This document shows positions 8,999-18,168 of a stretch of DNA of 64,000 nt, one piece after another. The notes below the pieces were generated by a model. It saw only the letters and a list, made by a program, of their open reading frames with translations. It was not told the DNA's origin and ran no database searches. Position 1 is the stretch's first letter. Every line of letters starts with the position of its first letter. A program made the translations under genes and the position numbers. Where the stretch lies: NCBI GenBank assembly GCA_023417775.1, contig JAEZEJ010000076.1:1-64000 (forward strand). Reading direction: 5' to 3'. This DNA is from Actinomycetes bacterium. Lineage in GTDB: Bacteria; Actinomycetota; Actinomycetes; Propionibacteriales; Nocardioidaceae.

Positions 8999-10420
8999 AT
9001 GCCTGACCCTCTCCACGCCTTCGCCGATGACGCGCTCGGCGACCTCGACGCCGTCGGCCTCGCTGCCGCCATCCGTGCCGGCGAGCTGAGCCCTCGGGAG
9101 GCCGCCGAGGCGGCCGTGGCCCGGGTCGACGCCGTCGCCGAGCTGTCCCCCGTGGCCTTCGACGACCGCGAACGCGGTCTCAAGCGCGCCGTCGATCCGT
9201 CCTGGCGGCCCGACGCGCCGCTCGCCGGCGTGCCCACCTTCGTCAAGAACAACACCGAGTTCGCAGGCGTCCCCACGCGGCACGGCTCGGCGGCGACCCC
9301 GTCGCGCGCGGCCCTGGAGGACGAGCCCTTCACCCGGCAGTTCCTCTCGACCGGTCTCAACGTGCTCGGGGCCTCGACGCTGCCGGCCTTCGGCCTGACG
9401 GCCACGACCGAGTTCGACGACCGTGCACCCACCCGCAATCCGTGGAATCCGGAGTTCTCCTGCGGAGCATCGTCCGGTGGCTCGGCGGTCCTCGTCGCCA
9501 GCGGCGCGGTGCCGATCGCCCACGCCAATGACGGCGGCGGCTCTATCAGGATCCCTGCCGCGGCGTGCGGCCTGGTGGGCCTGAAGCCCACCCGGGATCG
9601 CCTGGTGAAGGCGGCCCAGGCCCAGGGCATGCCGGTCGACCTGATCTCCAATGGCGTCGTGACGCGCACCGTCCGCGACACGGCGCACTTCCTGGCCGGG
9701 GCCGAGCGTCATCGCCCGACCACACGGATGCCGTTCCTCGGACTCGTCGAGGGCCCCTCGGAACGGCGGCTGCGCATCGGTCTCATCGACACCCCCATCA
9801 CCGGCAATGCGCTCGACGACGACACCGCCCGGGCGCTCACCGAGACGGTGGAGTTGCTGACCGATCTCGGTCACGACGTGGTCCCCGTTCCGCTGCCGGT
9901 CGACCGCTCGTTCATCGGGCACTTCACTCACTACTGGAGCATGCTCGCGTTCGCCATCGCCAAGAACGGCAAGAAGATGTTCGGCACGGCCTTCGAGCCC
10001 GCCGAGCTGGACCCGTTCACGAGCGGGCTCGCCAAGGGCTTCCTCCGCAATGCCTGGCGGACGCCGGGGGCGATCGCGGCGCTCTCACGCAGTGCGCGTC
10101 GCTACCACGGGGCCTTCGCCCAGGTCGATCTGATCTGCTCCCCGACCCTCGCCCACACGACGCCGCGCATCGGCTACCTGGACCCGGCGGGCGACTTCGA
10201 GGAGATCTTCGACCGGCTGGTGCACTATGTCGCGTTCACGCCGCTCAACAACGCCTCGGGCGGCCCGGCCATCAGCCTCCCGCTCGCCCAGAGCTCGGAG
10301 GGCCTGCCGATCGGCATCCACTTCTCCGCCGACCACGCCGATGAGCGCACCCTGCTCGAACTGGCCTATGAGCTGGAGGCCGCCGAGCCCTTCGCCCGGA
10401 TCCAGGACCTCAGGGAGTGA
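8999..10420 (+). CDS. Amidase, amidase-signature family
   Basis: 473-aa amide hydrolase with the Ser-cisSer-Lys triad visible: Lys in VPTFVKNN, the first Ser in SCGASSGGSA and the second in NDGGGSIRIPAAA. The substrate cannot be read from the sequence; the family covers amides, urea derivatives and tRNA-bound amino acids. It is not GatA, because no gatB or gatC is nearby. It is followed by a GntR gene and faces the amino acid catabolism operon, so it may release the substrate of that pathway (inference). Confidence 0.9.
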   Translation: MPDPLHAFADDALGDLDAVGLAAAIRAGELSPREAAEAAVARVDAVAELSPVAFDDRERGLKRAVDPSWRPDAPLAGVPTFVKNNTEFAGVPTRHGSAATPSRAALEDEPFTRQFLSTGLNVLGASTLPAFGLTATTEFDDRAPTRNPWNPEFSCGASSGGSAVLVASGAVPIAHANDGGGSIRIPAAACGLVGLKPTRDRLVKAAQAQGMPVDLISNGVVTRTVRDTAHFLAGAERHRPTTRMPFLGLVEGPSERRLRIGLIDTPITGNALDDDTARALTETVELLTDLGHDVVPVPLPVDRSFIGHFTHYWSMLAFAIAKNGKKMFGTAFEPAELDPFTSGLAKGFLRNAWRTPGAIAALSRSARRYHGAFAQVDLICSPTLAHTTPRIGYLDPAGDFEEIFDRLVHYVAFTPLNNASGGPAISLPLAQSSEGLPIGIHFSADHADERTLLELAYELEAAEPFARIQDLRE

Positions 10421-10456
10421 ATGCAACACTGTATGCGTGGTAGCACGCACTAGAAT
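10421..10456 (+). promoter_or_regulatory. Promoter and possible operator of the GntR gene
   Basis: TAGAAT at 10451-10456 is a good -10. About 20 bases upstream lies ATGCAACACTGTATGC, which on the minus strand reads AGTGTTGCATTCACT and resembles the TTGCATGC sites at the other end of the catabolic cluster. A regulator bound here would cover the -35 region, which suggests autoregulation. Confidence 0.4.
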
Positions 10457-10498
10457 CCGGGCGAGATCAACGTCGCCGCGAAAGGCACGAAACCCCCG

Positions 10499-11137
10499 AT
10501 GACCGAACCCACCGTCTCACTGACATCCGAGGCCCATCGACGGATCCGCGCAGGCATCATCGAGGGCCGGATCCGCCCGAACATGCACTTGGTCGCCGCA
10601 TCGCTCGCGCAGGAGCTGAACATCTCCCGCACGCCGGTTCGCGAAGCGCTCCAGATCCTCGCCGCCGAAGGACTGGTGACGGCGACCGGGCGGGGATACA
10701 TCGTTCGCGAGCACAGCAGTAAAGAGATCCGTCACATCTACGAGGTCCGTGCAGGACTCGAGGAGATCGCCGCACGGCTCACCGCCGAGCGCGCCTCCGA
10801 TGATGAGATCGCCGCGATCGCCGCGATCGGCGCACACACCTCGGAGGCAGCGGTGTCGCCCCGGGAGGTCATCGTCGATCTCAACGACGCCTTCCACGAG
10901 GCGATCATGGTCGCGACGGGCAATCCCCGGCTCCTGGAGATCAACCGACGCAACTCCGAGCACTTCTTCAACTACAAGATCGCCAAGCTCTACAGCCAGG
11001 AGGAGGCCGAGGCGGCGATCGCCGGCCATGCGCGGATCATGGAAGCGATCAGTAATCGCGATCCCGATGCCGCCGGCGCGGCCGCCCGTGAGCATGTCCT
11101 CGAGGCCCTCGAGGTGACATTGCTCAAACTGCGCTGA
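10499..11137 (+). CDS. GntR-family transcriptional regulator (FCD subfamily)
   Basis: 212 aa. An N-terminal winged helix (about residues 5-70) includes ISRTPVREALQILAAEGLV, the GntR recognition-helix signature. The C-terminal all-helical FCD domain shows DLNDAFHEAIM and HARIMEAI, which carry metal/ligand-binding Asp and His residues. FCD regulators usually sense organic acids or amino acids. It converges tail-to-tail (3-base gap) on the leftward Liv/oxo-acid dehydrogenase operon, its most likely target along with itself. Confidence 0.92.
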   Translation: MTEPTVSLTSEAHRRIRAGIIEGRIRPNMHLVAASLAQELNISRTPVREALQILAAEGLVTATGRGYIVREHSSKEIRHIYEVRAGLEEIAARLTAERASDDEIAAIAAIGAHTSEAAVSPREVIVDLNDAFHEAIMVATGNPRLLEINRRNSEHFFNYKIAKLYSQEEAEAAIAGHARIMEAISNRDPDAAGAAAREHVLEALEVTLLKLR

Positions 11138-11140
11138 GGC

Positions 11141-11857
11141 TCACGCCACGCCCAGGTAGAGACGGCCGATCGCCGGATCGGCGAGGATATCGGCGGCCCG
11201 GCCGTCCATCGCGAGCTTCCCGGCGACCAGCACCACCCCGTAGTCGGAGATCTCCAGCGACTGCACGGCGTTCTGCTCCACGAGGAAGACCGTCACCCCG
11301 TGCAGATCCCGCGTGGCCCGCACGGCGTCGAACATCGAGTCCATCATCGCCGGTGAGAGGCCGGCGGAGGGCTCATCCAATAGCAAGGTCGTCGGACTCG
11401 TCATCAGTGCGCGGGCCAGGGCCAGCAGCTGCCGCTGGCCGCCTGACAGCGACTCCGCACGCGAGCGACGCTTGGCCGCGAGCTCGGGATAGGTGTCGAG
11501 CAGATCGGCCACCCTTTCGCGCCGCCGTCGACGGGACAGGGAGGCCCCGCCCACCTCCAGGTTCTCCACCACGGTCAGCGGGCCGAAGACATTCGCCAGC
11601 TGCGGAACGAAGGCCACCTGATGCCGTGTCACCCGGCGATGGGCCGATATCCCGCTCACCTCGACGTCGTCGACGACCACAGAACCCGAGGTATAGGGTG
11701 CCTGTCCGATCACGGTACGCAGGAGCGTGCTCTTGCCGGAGCCGTTCGGGCCGATCACCGTCGTGATCGCCTTCGTCGGGACGTGCACGTCGATGTCCTG
11801 CACGACCGGCACATCCTTGACGTAGCCGGCGGTCACACCACGCAGATCGATACTCAT
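11141..11857 (-). CDS. livF: Branched-chain amino acid-type ABC transporter ATPase LivF
   Basis: 238-aa ATPase of a HAAT-family importer. Walker A is GPNGSGKST, the signature is LSGGQRQLLALARAL and Walker B is TLLLDEPSAGLSPAM. The start is MSIDLRGVTAGY; the frame extends upstream but only into livG sequence. It is the last gene of the operon, one base after livG. Confidence 0.93.
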   Translation of the reverse strand: MSIDLRGVTAGYVKDVPVVQDIDVHVPTKAITTVIGPNGSGKSTLLRTVIGQAPYTSGSVVVDDVEVSGISAHRRVTRHQVAFVPQLANVFGPLTVVENLEVGGASLSRRRRRERVADLLDTYPELAAKRRSRAESLSGGQRQLLALARALMTSPTTLLLDEPSAGLSPAMMDSMFDAVRATRDLHGVTVFLVEQNAVQSLEISDYGVVLVAGKLAMDGRAADILADPAIGRLYLGVA

Positions 11858-11858
11858 C

Positions 11859-12647
11859 TCAGGACTCCTCGTTCGTACGGGTGATCGCGGCACTGCCGCT
11901 GCGTCCCAGGTACGCCTCCAGCACCTCAGGGTGCTCGGACAGCTCCGCCGGCGGGCAACAGGCGATGATCCTCCCCCGATCGAGGACGTACACCCGATCG
12001 CAGACATCGGTGATGAACCTCATGTCGTGCTCGACCGTCAGCAACGTGATGCCCTCGGACTGCAGACCGCGCAGGTGCTCGGCGAGCTCGAGCCGCAGGC
12101 TCGGGTTGACGCCGGCGGTCGGCTCATCCAGCAACAGGATCGTGGGATCGCCCATGAGTGCCATCCCGAGGCTCAACAGCTTCTGCTGTCCACCGGAGAG
12201 CTTGCCTCCCGGATGTTCGGCCAGCCCATCGAGTTTGATGCGCTCGAGGATCCCCCACGCCTTGGCGACCGCGGCCGCCTCCTCGGCACGGACGCCCTTG
12301 CGACCGAAGACCGACCCCCGGATGGTCTCCCCCTTGCTGAGCCTCCCTCCCACCAGCATCAGGTCCATGACGCTCATCCGAGTCGGAAGGTTCGCATGCT
12401 GGAAGGTCCGGACGAGTCCGAGCTTGGCGATGTCCCACGGCTCCTTGCCCGTCACCTTCCGACCGGACAGCTCCACCGAGCCCTTCTCCCCGGTCTCGAA
12501 GCCCGACACGACATTGAGCAGCGTGCTCTTCCCCGAGCCGTTGGGTCCCACGAGACCGACCGACTCCCCGGCGCCGACCTCGATCGACGCGCCGTCGAGC
12601 GCGGCGACACCCGCGAAATGCTTGACGATCCTGTCAGCGACGAGCAT
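11859..12647 (-). CDS. livG: Branched-chain amino acid-type ABC transporter ATPase LivG
   Basis: 262-aa second ATPase. Walker A is GPNGSGKST, the signature is LSGGQQKLLSLGMAL and Walker B is ILLLDEPTAGVNPSL, followed by LLTVEHDMRFI, where the switch His of VEHDM is typical of LivG. It overlaps livM by 14 bases. Confidence 0.93.
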   Translation of the reverse strand: MLVADRIVKHFAGVAALDGASIEVGAGESVGLVGPNGSGKSTLLNVVSGFETGEKGSVELSGRKVTGKEPWDIAKLGLVRTFQHANLPTRMSVMDLMLVGGRLSKGETIRGSVFGRKGVRAEEAAAVAKAWGILERIKLDGLAEHPGGKLSGGQQKLLSLGMALMGDPTILLLDEPTAGVNPSLRLELAEHLRGLQSEGITLLTVEHDMRFITDVCDRVYVLDRGRIIACCPPAELSEHPEVLEAYLGRSGSAAITRTNEES

Positions 12648-13530
12648 GAGCCGTCCTCACTTTCTCCGGGACCAGGCCCTCGGTTCGGGTCAGCAGGAAG
12701 ACGAGGAGCACGACCCCGACGATGAGGATCCGCACGCCGGCGGCCTGATCGGCGGACAGATCGAAGATCCCCCGCAGGAATCGGGTCCCGTCGTACAGCA
12801 CGGTGACCAGCACCGCACCGACGACGGCCCCCTTCACACTGCCCAGCCCTCCGACGACGATCATGGTGAAGATCAAGAAGGTGGCGAACGGCAGCAGCTG
12901 GGTGGGCCCCATGAACGAGATGTACATCGCGTAGAAGCCACCGGCGACGGCCGCCATGACCGCGGCCAGGGCCATCATCCGTGTCTTGGCGCTGACGACA
13001 TTGTGCCGAAGGCTCGCGGCGAGGGCTGGGTTCTCCCGGATCAGGACCAGGACGCGTCCGTACTGGCTCTCGCGCACGCGGTGGGCGCACATATAGGCCA
13101 GCGCGACGAGCGCCAGGGCCGTCAGCATCGTGGCCACGCCGCGAGTCGTGCCGGACAGGCTCGTCCAGAGCCCCGAGACACCGCCGATACCCTGCGCACC
13201 GCCGGTCAGGCCGTTCTCGTTCAACGCGACGAGCCGGACGAGTTCCGCGAGCGCCAGTGTCGCGATGGCCCAGTAGTGACTGGCCAGGGTCCGGCCCAGC
13301 CGCCCGACGAGCGCGCCGGCGATCCCCGCCAGCAGTGCGCCCACGGCGAAGCCGATCGGCCAGGGCACTCCCCTCGCGTCCAGGATCGCGACGCTGTAGG
13401 CGCCGATGCCCACGAAGGCCACCTGCCCGAAGTTGAGCATCCCGGTGACGCCGACCTGGAGGTTCAGGCTGATCGCCTGGATCGCGTACACGGCGGCGAG
13501 CACCGTGACGCCGATGAGGAAACTAGCCAC
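12634..13530 (-). CDS. livM: Branched-chain amino acid-type ABC permease LivM
   Basis: 298-aa membrane protein with about eight hydrophobic segments. NLQVGVTGMLNFGQVAFVG near the N-terminus is the characteristic LivM/LivH motif, and a second GLGSVKGAVVGA motif lies near residue 235. It pairs with LivH to form the translocation channel and overlaps livH by 8 bases. Confidence 0.92.
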   Translation of the reverse strand: MASFLIGVTVLAAVYAIQAISLNLQVGVTGMLNFGQVAFVGIGAYSVAILDARGVPWPIGFAVGALLAGIAGALVGRLGRTLASHYWAIATLALAELVRLVALNENGLTGGAQGIGGVSGLWTSLSGTTRGVATMLTALALVALAYMCAHRVRESQYGRVLVLIRENPALAASLRHNVVSAKTRMMALAAVMAAVAGGFYAMYISFMGPTQLLPFATFLIFTMIVVGGLGSVKGAVVGAVLVTVLYDGTRFLRGIFDLSADQAAGVRILIVGVVLLVFLLTRTEGLVPEKVRTAHARR

Positions 13531-14413
13531 GACGGACCGTCCTTCCCATGAGACCCTGTGGTCGGAAGGCGAGCATGACCACCAGCAGCACGAAGCCGAC
13601 CGCCGGGCGATAGCTCACCGCGAGCTGTCCGGCACCGTCGACGACGAAGCTCCAATCGATCCGCAGCACCAGCGATTCGGCGAGCGCGAGCGCATAGGAC
13701 GCGATGATCGCCCCGGCGACGGAGCCCAGCCCACCGACGATGGCGGCGGCGAACACCGGCAGCAGCAGATTGAAGCCGAGCTCGATACCGACCGACGACT
13801 GGATCGCCAGGAGGATCCCCGACGCCGCCGCCAGGCCGACCGAGATCGCCCATACCGCGTCGATGACGCGCTTGCGGTTGATGCCCGAGACATCGGCCAG
13901 CTCGGGATTGGCCGCGACCGCGCGAACCGAGCGGCCCAGCGAGGTGAATCGCAGGACGAGCAGGAGCGCCACGAGCAGCACCACGGTGATCGCGATGAGC
14001 CGTAGCTGGTTCGGTGTGGCGGTGGTGCCGAACAGATCGACCCCGCGTTCCAGCGGAACGGGAAGGGTCTTCGGCCGGGAGCCGAACACCAGCTGCAGCA
14101 GTGCCTTCACCACGATCGCCAAGGCCAGGGAGCCGATGAGGGCGATCATCGGGCCCGAGCTGAGCAGTCGGCGAAAGAGCACCCGGTACAGCAGCACGGC
14201 CAGTAGCGCCACGACGGCGGCCCCGAGGACGGAGCTGAGCACGAGGCCCAGCCCCGCCCCGGTGAGGAGCACGACGGTGTAGCCACCGATCGTGGCGAAC
14301 TCGACGTGCGCCACATTCGCGAACTGGAGTGTCCCCTGGACCATGGTCAGGCCCACCGCCAGCAGCGCGATGATGCTGCCGCGTGATGCCACGTCAATGA
14401 GTAGATCGGCCAT
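13523..14413 (-). CDS. livH: Branched-chain amino acid-type ABC permease LivH
   Basis: 296-aa permease with MVQGTLQFANVAHVEFATIG near the N-terminus and GGLGSVAGAIIAS near the C-terminus, both LivH hallmarks. The ATG start follows livK by 33 bases. The transporter is complete: binding protein, two permeases and two ATPases. Confidence 0.92.
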   Translation of the reverse strand: MADLLIDVASRGSIIALLAVGLTMVQGTLQFANVAHVEFATIGGYTVVLLTGAGLGLVLSSVLGAAVVALLAVLLYRVLFRRLLSSGPMIALIGSLALAIVVKALLQLVFGSRPKTLPVPLERGVDLFGTTATPNQLRLIAITVVLLVALLLVLRFTSLGRSVRAVAANPELADVSGINRKRVIDAVWAISVGLAAASGILLAIQSSVGIELGFNLLLPVFAAAIVGGLGSVAGAIIASYALALAESLVLRIDWSFVVDGAGQLAVSYRPAVGFVLLVVMLAFRPQGLMGRTVRRG

Positions 14414-14446
14414 CGTCGTTCCTCTGTGTCGGCGAAGGGACCGTCC

Positions 14447-15619
14447 TCACTGAGGAACGATCGCCCCGTCCTCGATGACCCCGACCATGTAGTCCTGCTG
14501 AGAGCGCTGGCCGTCGGCATCGAACTCGATCGGACCGGTGACGCCCTCGTAACCCTGCGAGATCTCCATCAGCGCATCCGCGATGGCCTGCGGGTCCTCC
14601 GAGCCGGCCGTGTTGATCGCCTCAGCCAGCATCTTGACGGCGTCGTACGCATAACCGTTGAACGAGGAGCTGAAGGACTCACCGAAGATGGACTCATACT
14701 GGTCCGCGTAGTCGTCGTGGCCAGCCTCGGAGGTCAACACGTCCATGCCCTCGTGGCCCTCGACGGCGGTCGGATCGGAGTCCGCCGTCGTCATCGACAG
14801 GTAGATGGCGAAGATGCTCGAGTCGGTCATCCCGGCCTCGAACATCTCCCGGTTGATCACGGCACCGTCCTGGCTGTACATCGTCACGACGTACGCGTCC
14901 GGGGCCGAATCCTCCAGCCGGCTGAGCTCCTGGCGGTAATCGGCCTGCCCCTCGTTGAAGATCACGGTGTCATTGACCGTGCCGCCGAGCTCCTCGAAGG
15001 AGTCGCCGACGGCCTCGGAGACACCGGTCCCGTAGGCATTGTTCGGGGCGAGGATCGAGATGGAGCGGTGCCCCTCCTCGTACAGGTGCTCGGCGGTGAA
15101 GACACCGGCCTTCAGCTCGTCGCCGATCACCGAGAACTGCAGATCGCCGGTATTTCGCACGTCGGCCGATGAGCTGCCGGGGTTGACGCCGACCACGCCC
15201 TGCTCGGCCAGGAACTGCTGCATCGGAATCGTGTTGCCCGAGGAGTACTCGCCGATCACGGCCGGAACCTTGTCGACATTGACGAGCTTCTGGGCGGCCT
15301 GGATCGCGGCATCCGCGCGGCCCTCGGAGTCCTCGGAGGCGACCACGAGCTTCTTGCCGAGCACCCCGGCTCCTGCGTTGATCTCCGCGACGGCCAGCTC
15401 GATGCCGCGCTGCTGATCCTGGCCGATGCTCGCGCTGTTGCCGGTCAGCGGCAACACGGCACCGAGTGTGATCTCGCCCTCCAGACTGGAGTTCGCCTCC
15501 GGCAGCTCGGCGGTCGGCTCGGCGCTGTCACTGTCGTCCGATCCACAGGCCGACAAGGACGCCGCTAACAGCAAGGGGGCCAAGAGCCCGATGGCCCGGC
15601 CTTTGTGACGACGGTTCAT
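14447..15619 (-). CDS. livK: Amino acid-type ABC transporter binding lipoprotein (LivK-like)
   Basis: 390-aa extracytoplasmic binding protein. The lipoprotein signal ends LLLAASLSAC, with Cys as the lipidation site, followed by an acidic linker. The mature part begins ITLGAVLPLTGNSASIGQD, the usual type I periplasmic-binding fold of LivJ/LivK proteins. It has AAAGGAG 7 bases before its ATG. HAAT proteins bind branched-chain amino acids, amides, urea or aromatic acids, so the ligand is not fixed by sequence. Confidence 0.92.
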   Translation of the reverse strand: MNRRHKGRAIGLLAPLLLAASLSACGSDDSDSAEPTAELPEANSSLEGEITLGAVLPLTGNSASIGQDQQRGIELAVAEINAGAGVLGKKLVVASEDSEGRADAAIQAAQKLVNVDKVPAVIGEYSSGNTIPMQQFLAEQGVVGVNPGSSSADVRNTGDLQFSVIGDELKAGVFTAEHLYEEGHRSISILAPNNAYGTGVSEAVGDSFEELGGTVNDTVIFNEGQADYRQELSRLEDSAPDAYVVTMYSQDGAVINREMFEAGMTDSSIFAIYLSMTTADSDPTAVEGHEGMDVLTSEAGHDDYADQYESIFGESFSSSFNGYAYDAVKMLAEAINTAGSEDPQAIADALMEISQGYEGVTGPIEFDADGQRSQQDYMVGVIEDGAIVPQ

Positions 15620-15671
15620 TTTCTTCTCCTTTGTGGGAAACCGGGGGGTGGAGTTCTCAGGGGCGGTGAGG

Positions 15672-16430
15672 TCATGAGGGGCAGTCGCCGTTGACGGTGA
15701 AGCCGCCGTCGACGGTGATCGTCTGCCCGGTCACATAGGAGGCCGCGTCCGAGGCCAGGAAGACGGTGACCTCGGCGATCTCGTCGGGGGTGGCGAGACG
15801 TCTCATCGGGATGCGGGAGACGAGCGCTTCCTCGTCGAGATGACCGGAGGCGAACCCGGTCTGGACCATGTCGGTCCGGGTCCATCCCGGGGCGATGGAG
15901 TTGACGCGAACGCCGCGTTCGGCCCATTCGAGCGCGAGGGTCCGCGTCATCCCCGATAGCCCCGCCTTGGCGGTGGTGTACGAGGCACGACCGGAGATGC
16001 CGACGACGGCACCCACCGAGCTGACGTTGACGATCGACCCGCGGCCGGCGACGAGCATTCCGCGCGCGACGGCGCGAGAACACCAGAAGACACCGTTCAG
16101 GTCGGTGTCGATGACCCGGCGCCAGTCGTCATCGGAGTAACTCTCGGCGTCGCCCCGCACGATGACGCCTGCGCAGTTGATCAGGATCCCGATCGTGCCG
16201 ATCTCGGCGGCGATACCGGCGACCGTGTCCTCGACGGAGTCGGGATCGGCGACGTCCAGCCGACGGGAGTGGGCCCGATGGCCGTCGGCGGCAAGACGTG
16301 CGGTCTCGGCCTCGAGGGCCTGATCGTCCCGGCCGGCCAGGACGACCTCATAGCCGTCGCCGGCCAGCCGGCGGCTGATGGCCTGACCGATGCCCTTGGC
16401 ACCACCGGTGACGAGGGCGACGCCGCTCAT
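15672..16430 (-). CDS. SDR-family oxidoreductase
   Basis: 252-aa classical short-chain dehydrogenase/reductase. The nucleotide motif VTGGAKGIGQAI is at the N-terminus, then NCAGV, catalytic Ser in NVSSVGAVVG, YTTAKAG (YxxxK) and the C-terminal VTGQTITVDGG. Its ATG overlaps the dadA stop as ATGA. In this operon it may oxidise or reduce a hydroxy/oxo acid intermediate; the substrate is unknown. Confidence 0.9.
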   Translation of the reverse strand: MSGVALVTGGAKGIGQAISRRLAGDGYEVVLAGRDDQALEAETARLAADGHRAHSRRLDVADPDSVEDTVAGIAAEIGTIGILINCAGVIVRGDAESYSDDDWRRVIDTDLNGVFWCSRAVARGMLVAGRGSIVNVSSVGAVVGISGRASYTTAKAGLSGMTRTLALEWAERGVRVNSIAPGWTRTDMVQTGFASGHLDEEALVSRIPMRRLATPDEIAEVTVFLASDAASYVTGQTITVDGGFTVNGDCPS

Positions 16431-17695
16431 CGTCCCCTCCTCCGGGTGCGCACCGTGAACGGCGTCATCTCCAGCTCCGTCTGGCGGCCGGCCATGGAGT
16501 CGGCCAGCAGCCGGCTGGAACCGCAGGCCATGGTCCACCCCATGTGACCGTGCCCGGTGTTGTAGTAGAGATTCCGCTGGCGCAGAGCGCGACCGACGAT
16601 GGGAGGTCCATCCGGTGTCATCGGACGCATGCAGGAACGGACCCGGGCCTGATCCCAGTCCGCCGCCTCGCCGAAGAGCTCCTTGGCCGTGGCGAAGATG
16701 TTGTCGAAGTCGCTGGGCGCGTGGTTCCGGTTGTAGCCCTCGAACTGAGCCGTTGACGAGATGCGGAGACTGTCGCCGAAGCGGGACCACGCCACGAGCG
16801 TCTTCTCATCGACCCCGCCCAGCGTGGGCGCCGCGGCGTCATCGAGCACGTCGGCGGTGATGGAGAACCCCTTGGCCGGGTAGACGGGGATGTCCTGGCC
16901 GGCGGTGCGCGACAGCAAGGCGCTCTGGATACCGGTGGCGACCACGAATTGGCTCCCCGCGTAGTCACCCTGGTTCGTCTCCACCGCGGTGATGGCATCG
17001 CCGTGCTGGATGAGCCGCTGCGCCGAGACCCCGTATTCGAAGCGCACACCCAGCTTCTCGGCGCTGACCCGGGCGAGCTCGGCGGTGAACTTCTCGGAGT
17101 TTCCGGTCCCGTCGTTCACCCCGTGGATGGCGCCCTCGACGACCCGAGCGGTCTTCTCGAAGGCCGGGTCGAGGTCGACCAGGTCCTCCGGACTCAGCCG
17201 GCGGATCGGCTGGCCATGCTCCTCCAGCAGGCTCATCTTCTGCAGGCCCAGCTCGAGTTCGTGAGCATCGCGGTAGAGGTAGACGCAGCCCTTCTTGACC
17301 ACGTCGTAGTGCAGGTCCAGCTCATCGGCGAGTCGATACATCTCGGCCTGGCTGTACTGCGCGAGACCGAGCTTGACGACCGTGTTCTCACGAGCGCGGC
17401 GCGTCGTGCATTCCCTCATGAACTGCATGCCCCACCACAGGAATCGCGGATCGAGGCTGAGCTTGACCCGGATCGCGGTCGCCTCCCCCATCAGCGATCT
17501 GACCAGCATCCTGGGTGCCTGGGGCGAGGCCCAGGCGAAGGAGTGGCTGGGGGCGATCAGCCCGGCGTTGCCACCCGTGGCATCCGTCCCGAGCCGATCC
17601 GCCTGCTCCAGCACGGTGACGTCATGGCCGTCCAGGGCCAGGTAATAGGCGGTGGTGACGCCGACCACGCCACCGCCGACAACGATCGTCTTCAT
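16427..17695 (-). CDS. D-amino acid dehydrogenase-like FAD protein (DadA family)
   Basis: 422-aa flavoprotein of the DAO family. VVGGGVVGVTTAYYLALDG is the FAD-binding Rossmann motif, and TPDGPPIVGR followed by YYNTGHGHMGWTMACGS is the C-terminal signature of DadA-like enzymes. These oxidise D-amino acids to 2-imino acids, which hydrolyse to 2-oxo acids. The next genes upstream encode RidA (imine hydrolysis) and a racemase, which supports this role. Substrate preference is not visible. Confidence 0.88.
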   Translation of the reverse strand: MKTIVVGGGVVGVTTAYYLALDGHDVTVLEQADRLGTDATGGNAGLIAPSHSFAWASPQAPRMLVRSLMGEATAIRVKLSLDPRFLWWGMQFMRECTTRRARENTVVKLGLAQYSQAEMYRLADELDLHYDVVKKGCVYLYRDAHELELGLQKMSLLEEHGQPIRRLSPEDLVDLDPAFEKTARVVEGAIHGVNDGTGNSEKFTAELARVSAEKLGVRFEYGVSAQRLIQHGDAITAVETNQGDYAGSQFVVATGIQSALLSRTAGQDIPVYPAKGFSITADVLDDAAAPTLGGVDEKTLVAWSRFGDSLRISSTAQFEGYNRNHAPSDFDNIFATAKELFGEAADWDQARVRSCMRPMTPDGPPIVGRALRQRNLYYNTGHGHMGWTMACGSSRLLADSMAGRQTELEMTPFTVRTRRRGR

Positions 17696-17708
17696 CGTCG
17701 TCCCGCCG

Positions 17709-18098
17709 TCAAGCTCGGTGGACGGCGATCGACTGGACCTCCACGACGAGGCCGTCGATGAGCAGACCGGCGACCATCGTCGCGCGCGCCGGGAGATGCT
17801 CGCCGAACACCTCCGCCCAGGCCTTGTTGAAGCCCGGCAGGTGATCGAGGCTGGGAACGTAGACGCTCGCCGTCACGATGTCGTTCAGGGTCCCGCCGAC
17901 CTCGGCGAGCACACGAGCCACTCGATCGAGCGTCACCTTCGTCTGCTCATAGGCATCGCCGGGTGCCACGACGTTGTTGTCATCGTCCAGCGCCACCTGT
18001 CCGGCCACGAAGACCAGTCCCTGGGCGACGGTCGCCTGCGAGTAGGGGAAGAGCGCGGGTCCGAAGAGGTTCGGGTCGACGGTCTGAATCTCGGTCAT
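17709..18098 (-). CDS. RidA/YjgF-family reactive imine deaminase-like protein
   Basis: 129-aa protein of the RidA family. It has PYSQATVAQGLVFVAGQ, the mid-region GTLNDIVTASVYV, and PARATMVAG, whose Arg corresponds to the substrate-carboxylate-binding Arg of active RidA proteins. RidA hydrolyses 2-aminoacrylate and other imines released by amino acid oxidising enzymes. Its place directly before dadA suggests a dedicated imine deaminase. A strong AAGGAAAAGGA ribosome-binding site precedes it. Confidence 0.9.
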   Translation of the reverse strand: MTEIQTVDPNLFGPALFPYSQATVAQGLVFVAGQVALDDDNNVVAPGDAYEQTKVTLDRVARVLAEVGGTLNDIVTASVYVPSLDHLPGFNKAWAEVFGEHLPARATMVAGLLIDGLVVEVQSIAVHRA

Positions 18099-18120
18099 GA
18101 GTGTGTTTCCTTTTCCTTGT

Positions 18121-18141
18121 GGATCCGGTGATGCCGGATCC
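18121..18141. other. Perfect hairpin in the operon between racemase and ridA
   Basis: GGATCCGG, a 5-base loop, then CCGGATCC. It sits 27 bases past the racemase stop and just before the ridA ribosome-binding site. There is no T-run, so an mRNA stabilising or processing element is likelier than a terminator. Confidence 0.5.
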
Positions 18142-18168
18142 GACGGATGTGGTGGGTCAGGTCACGCG

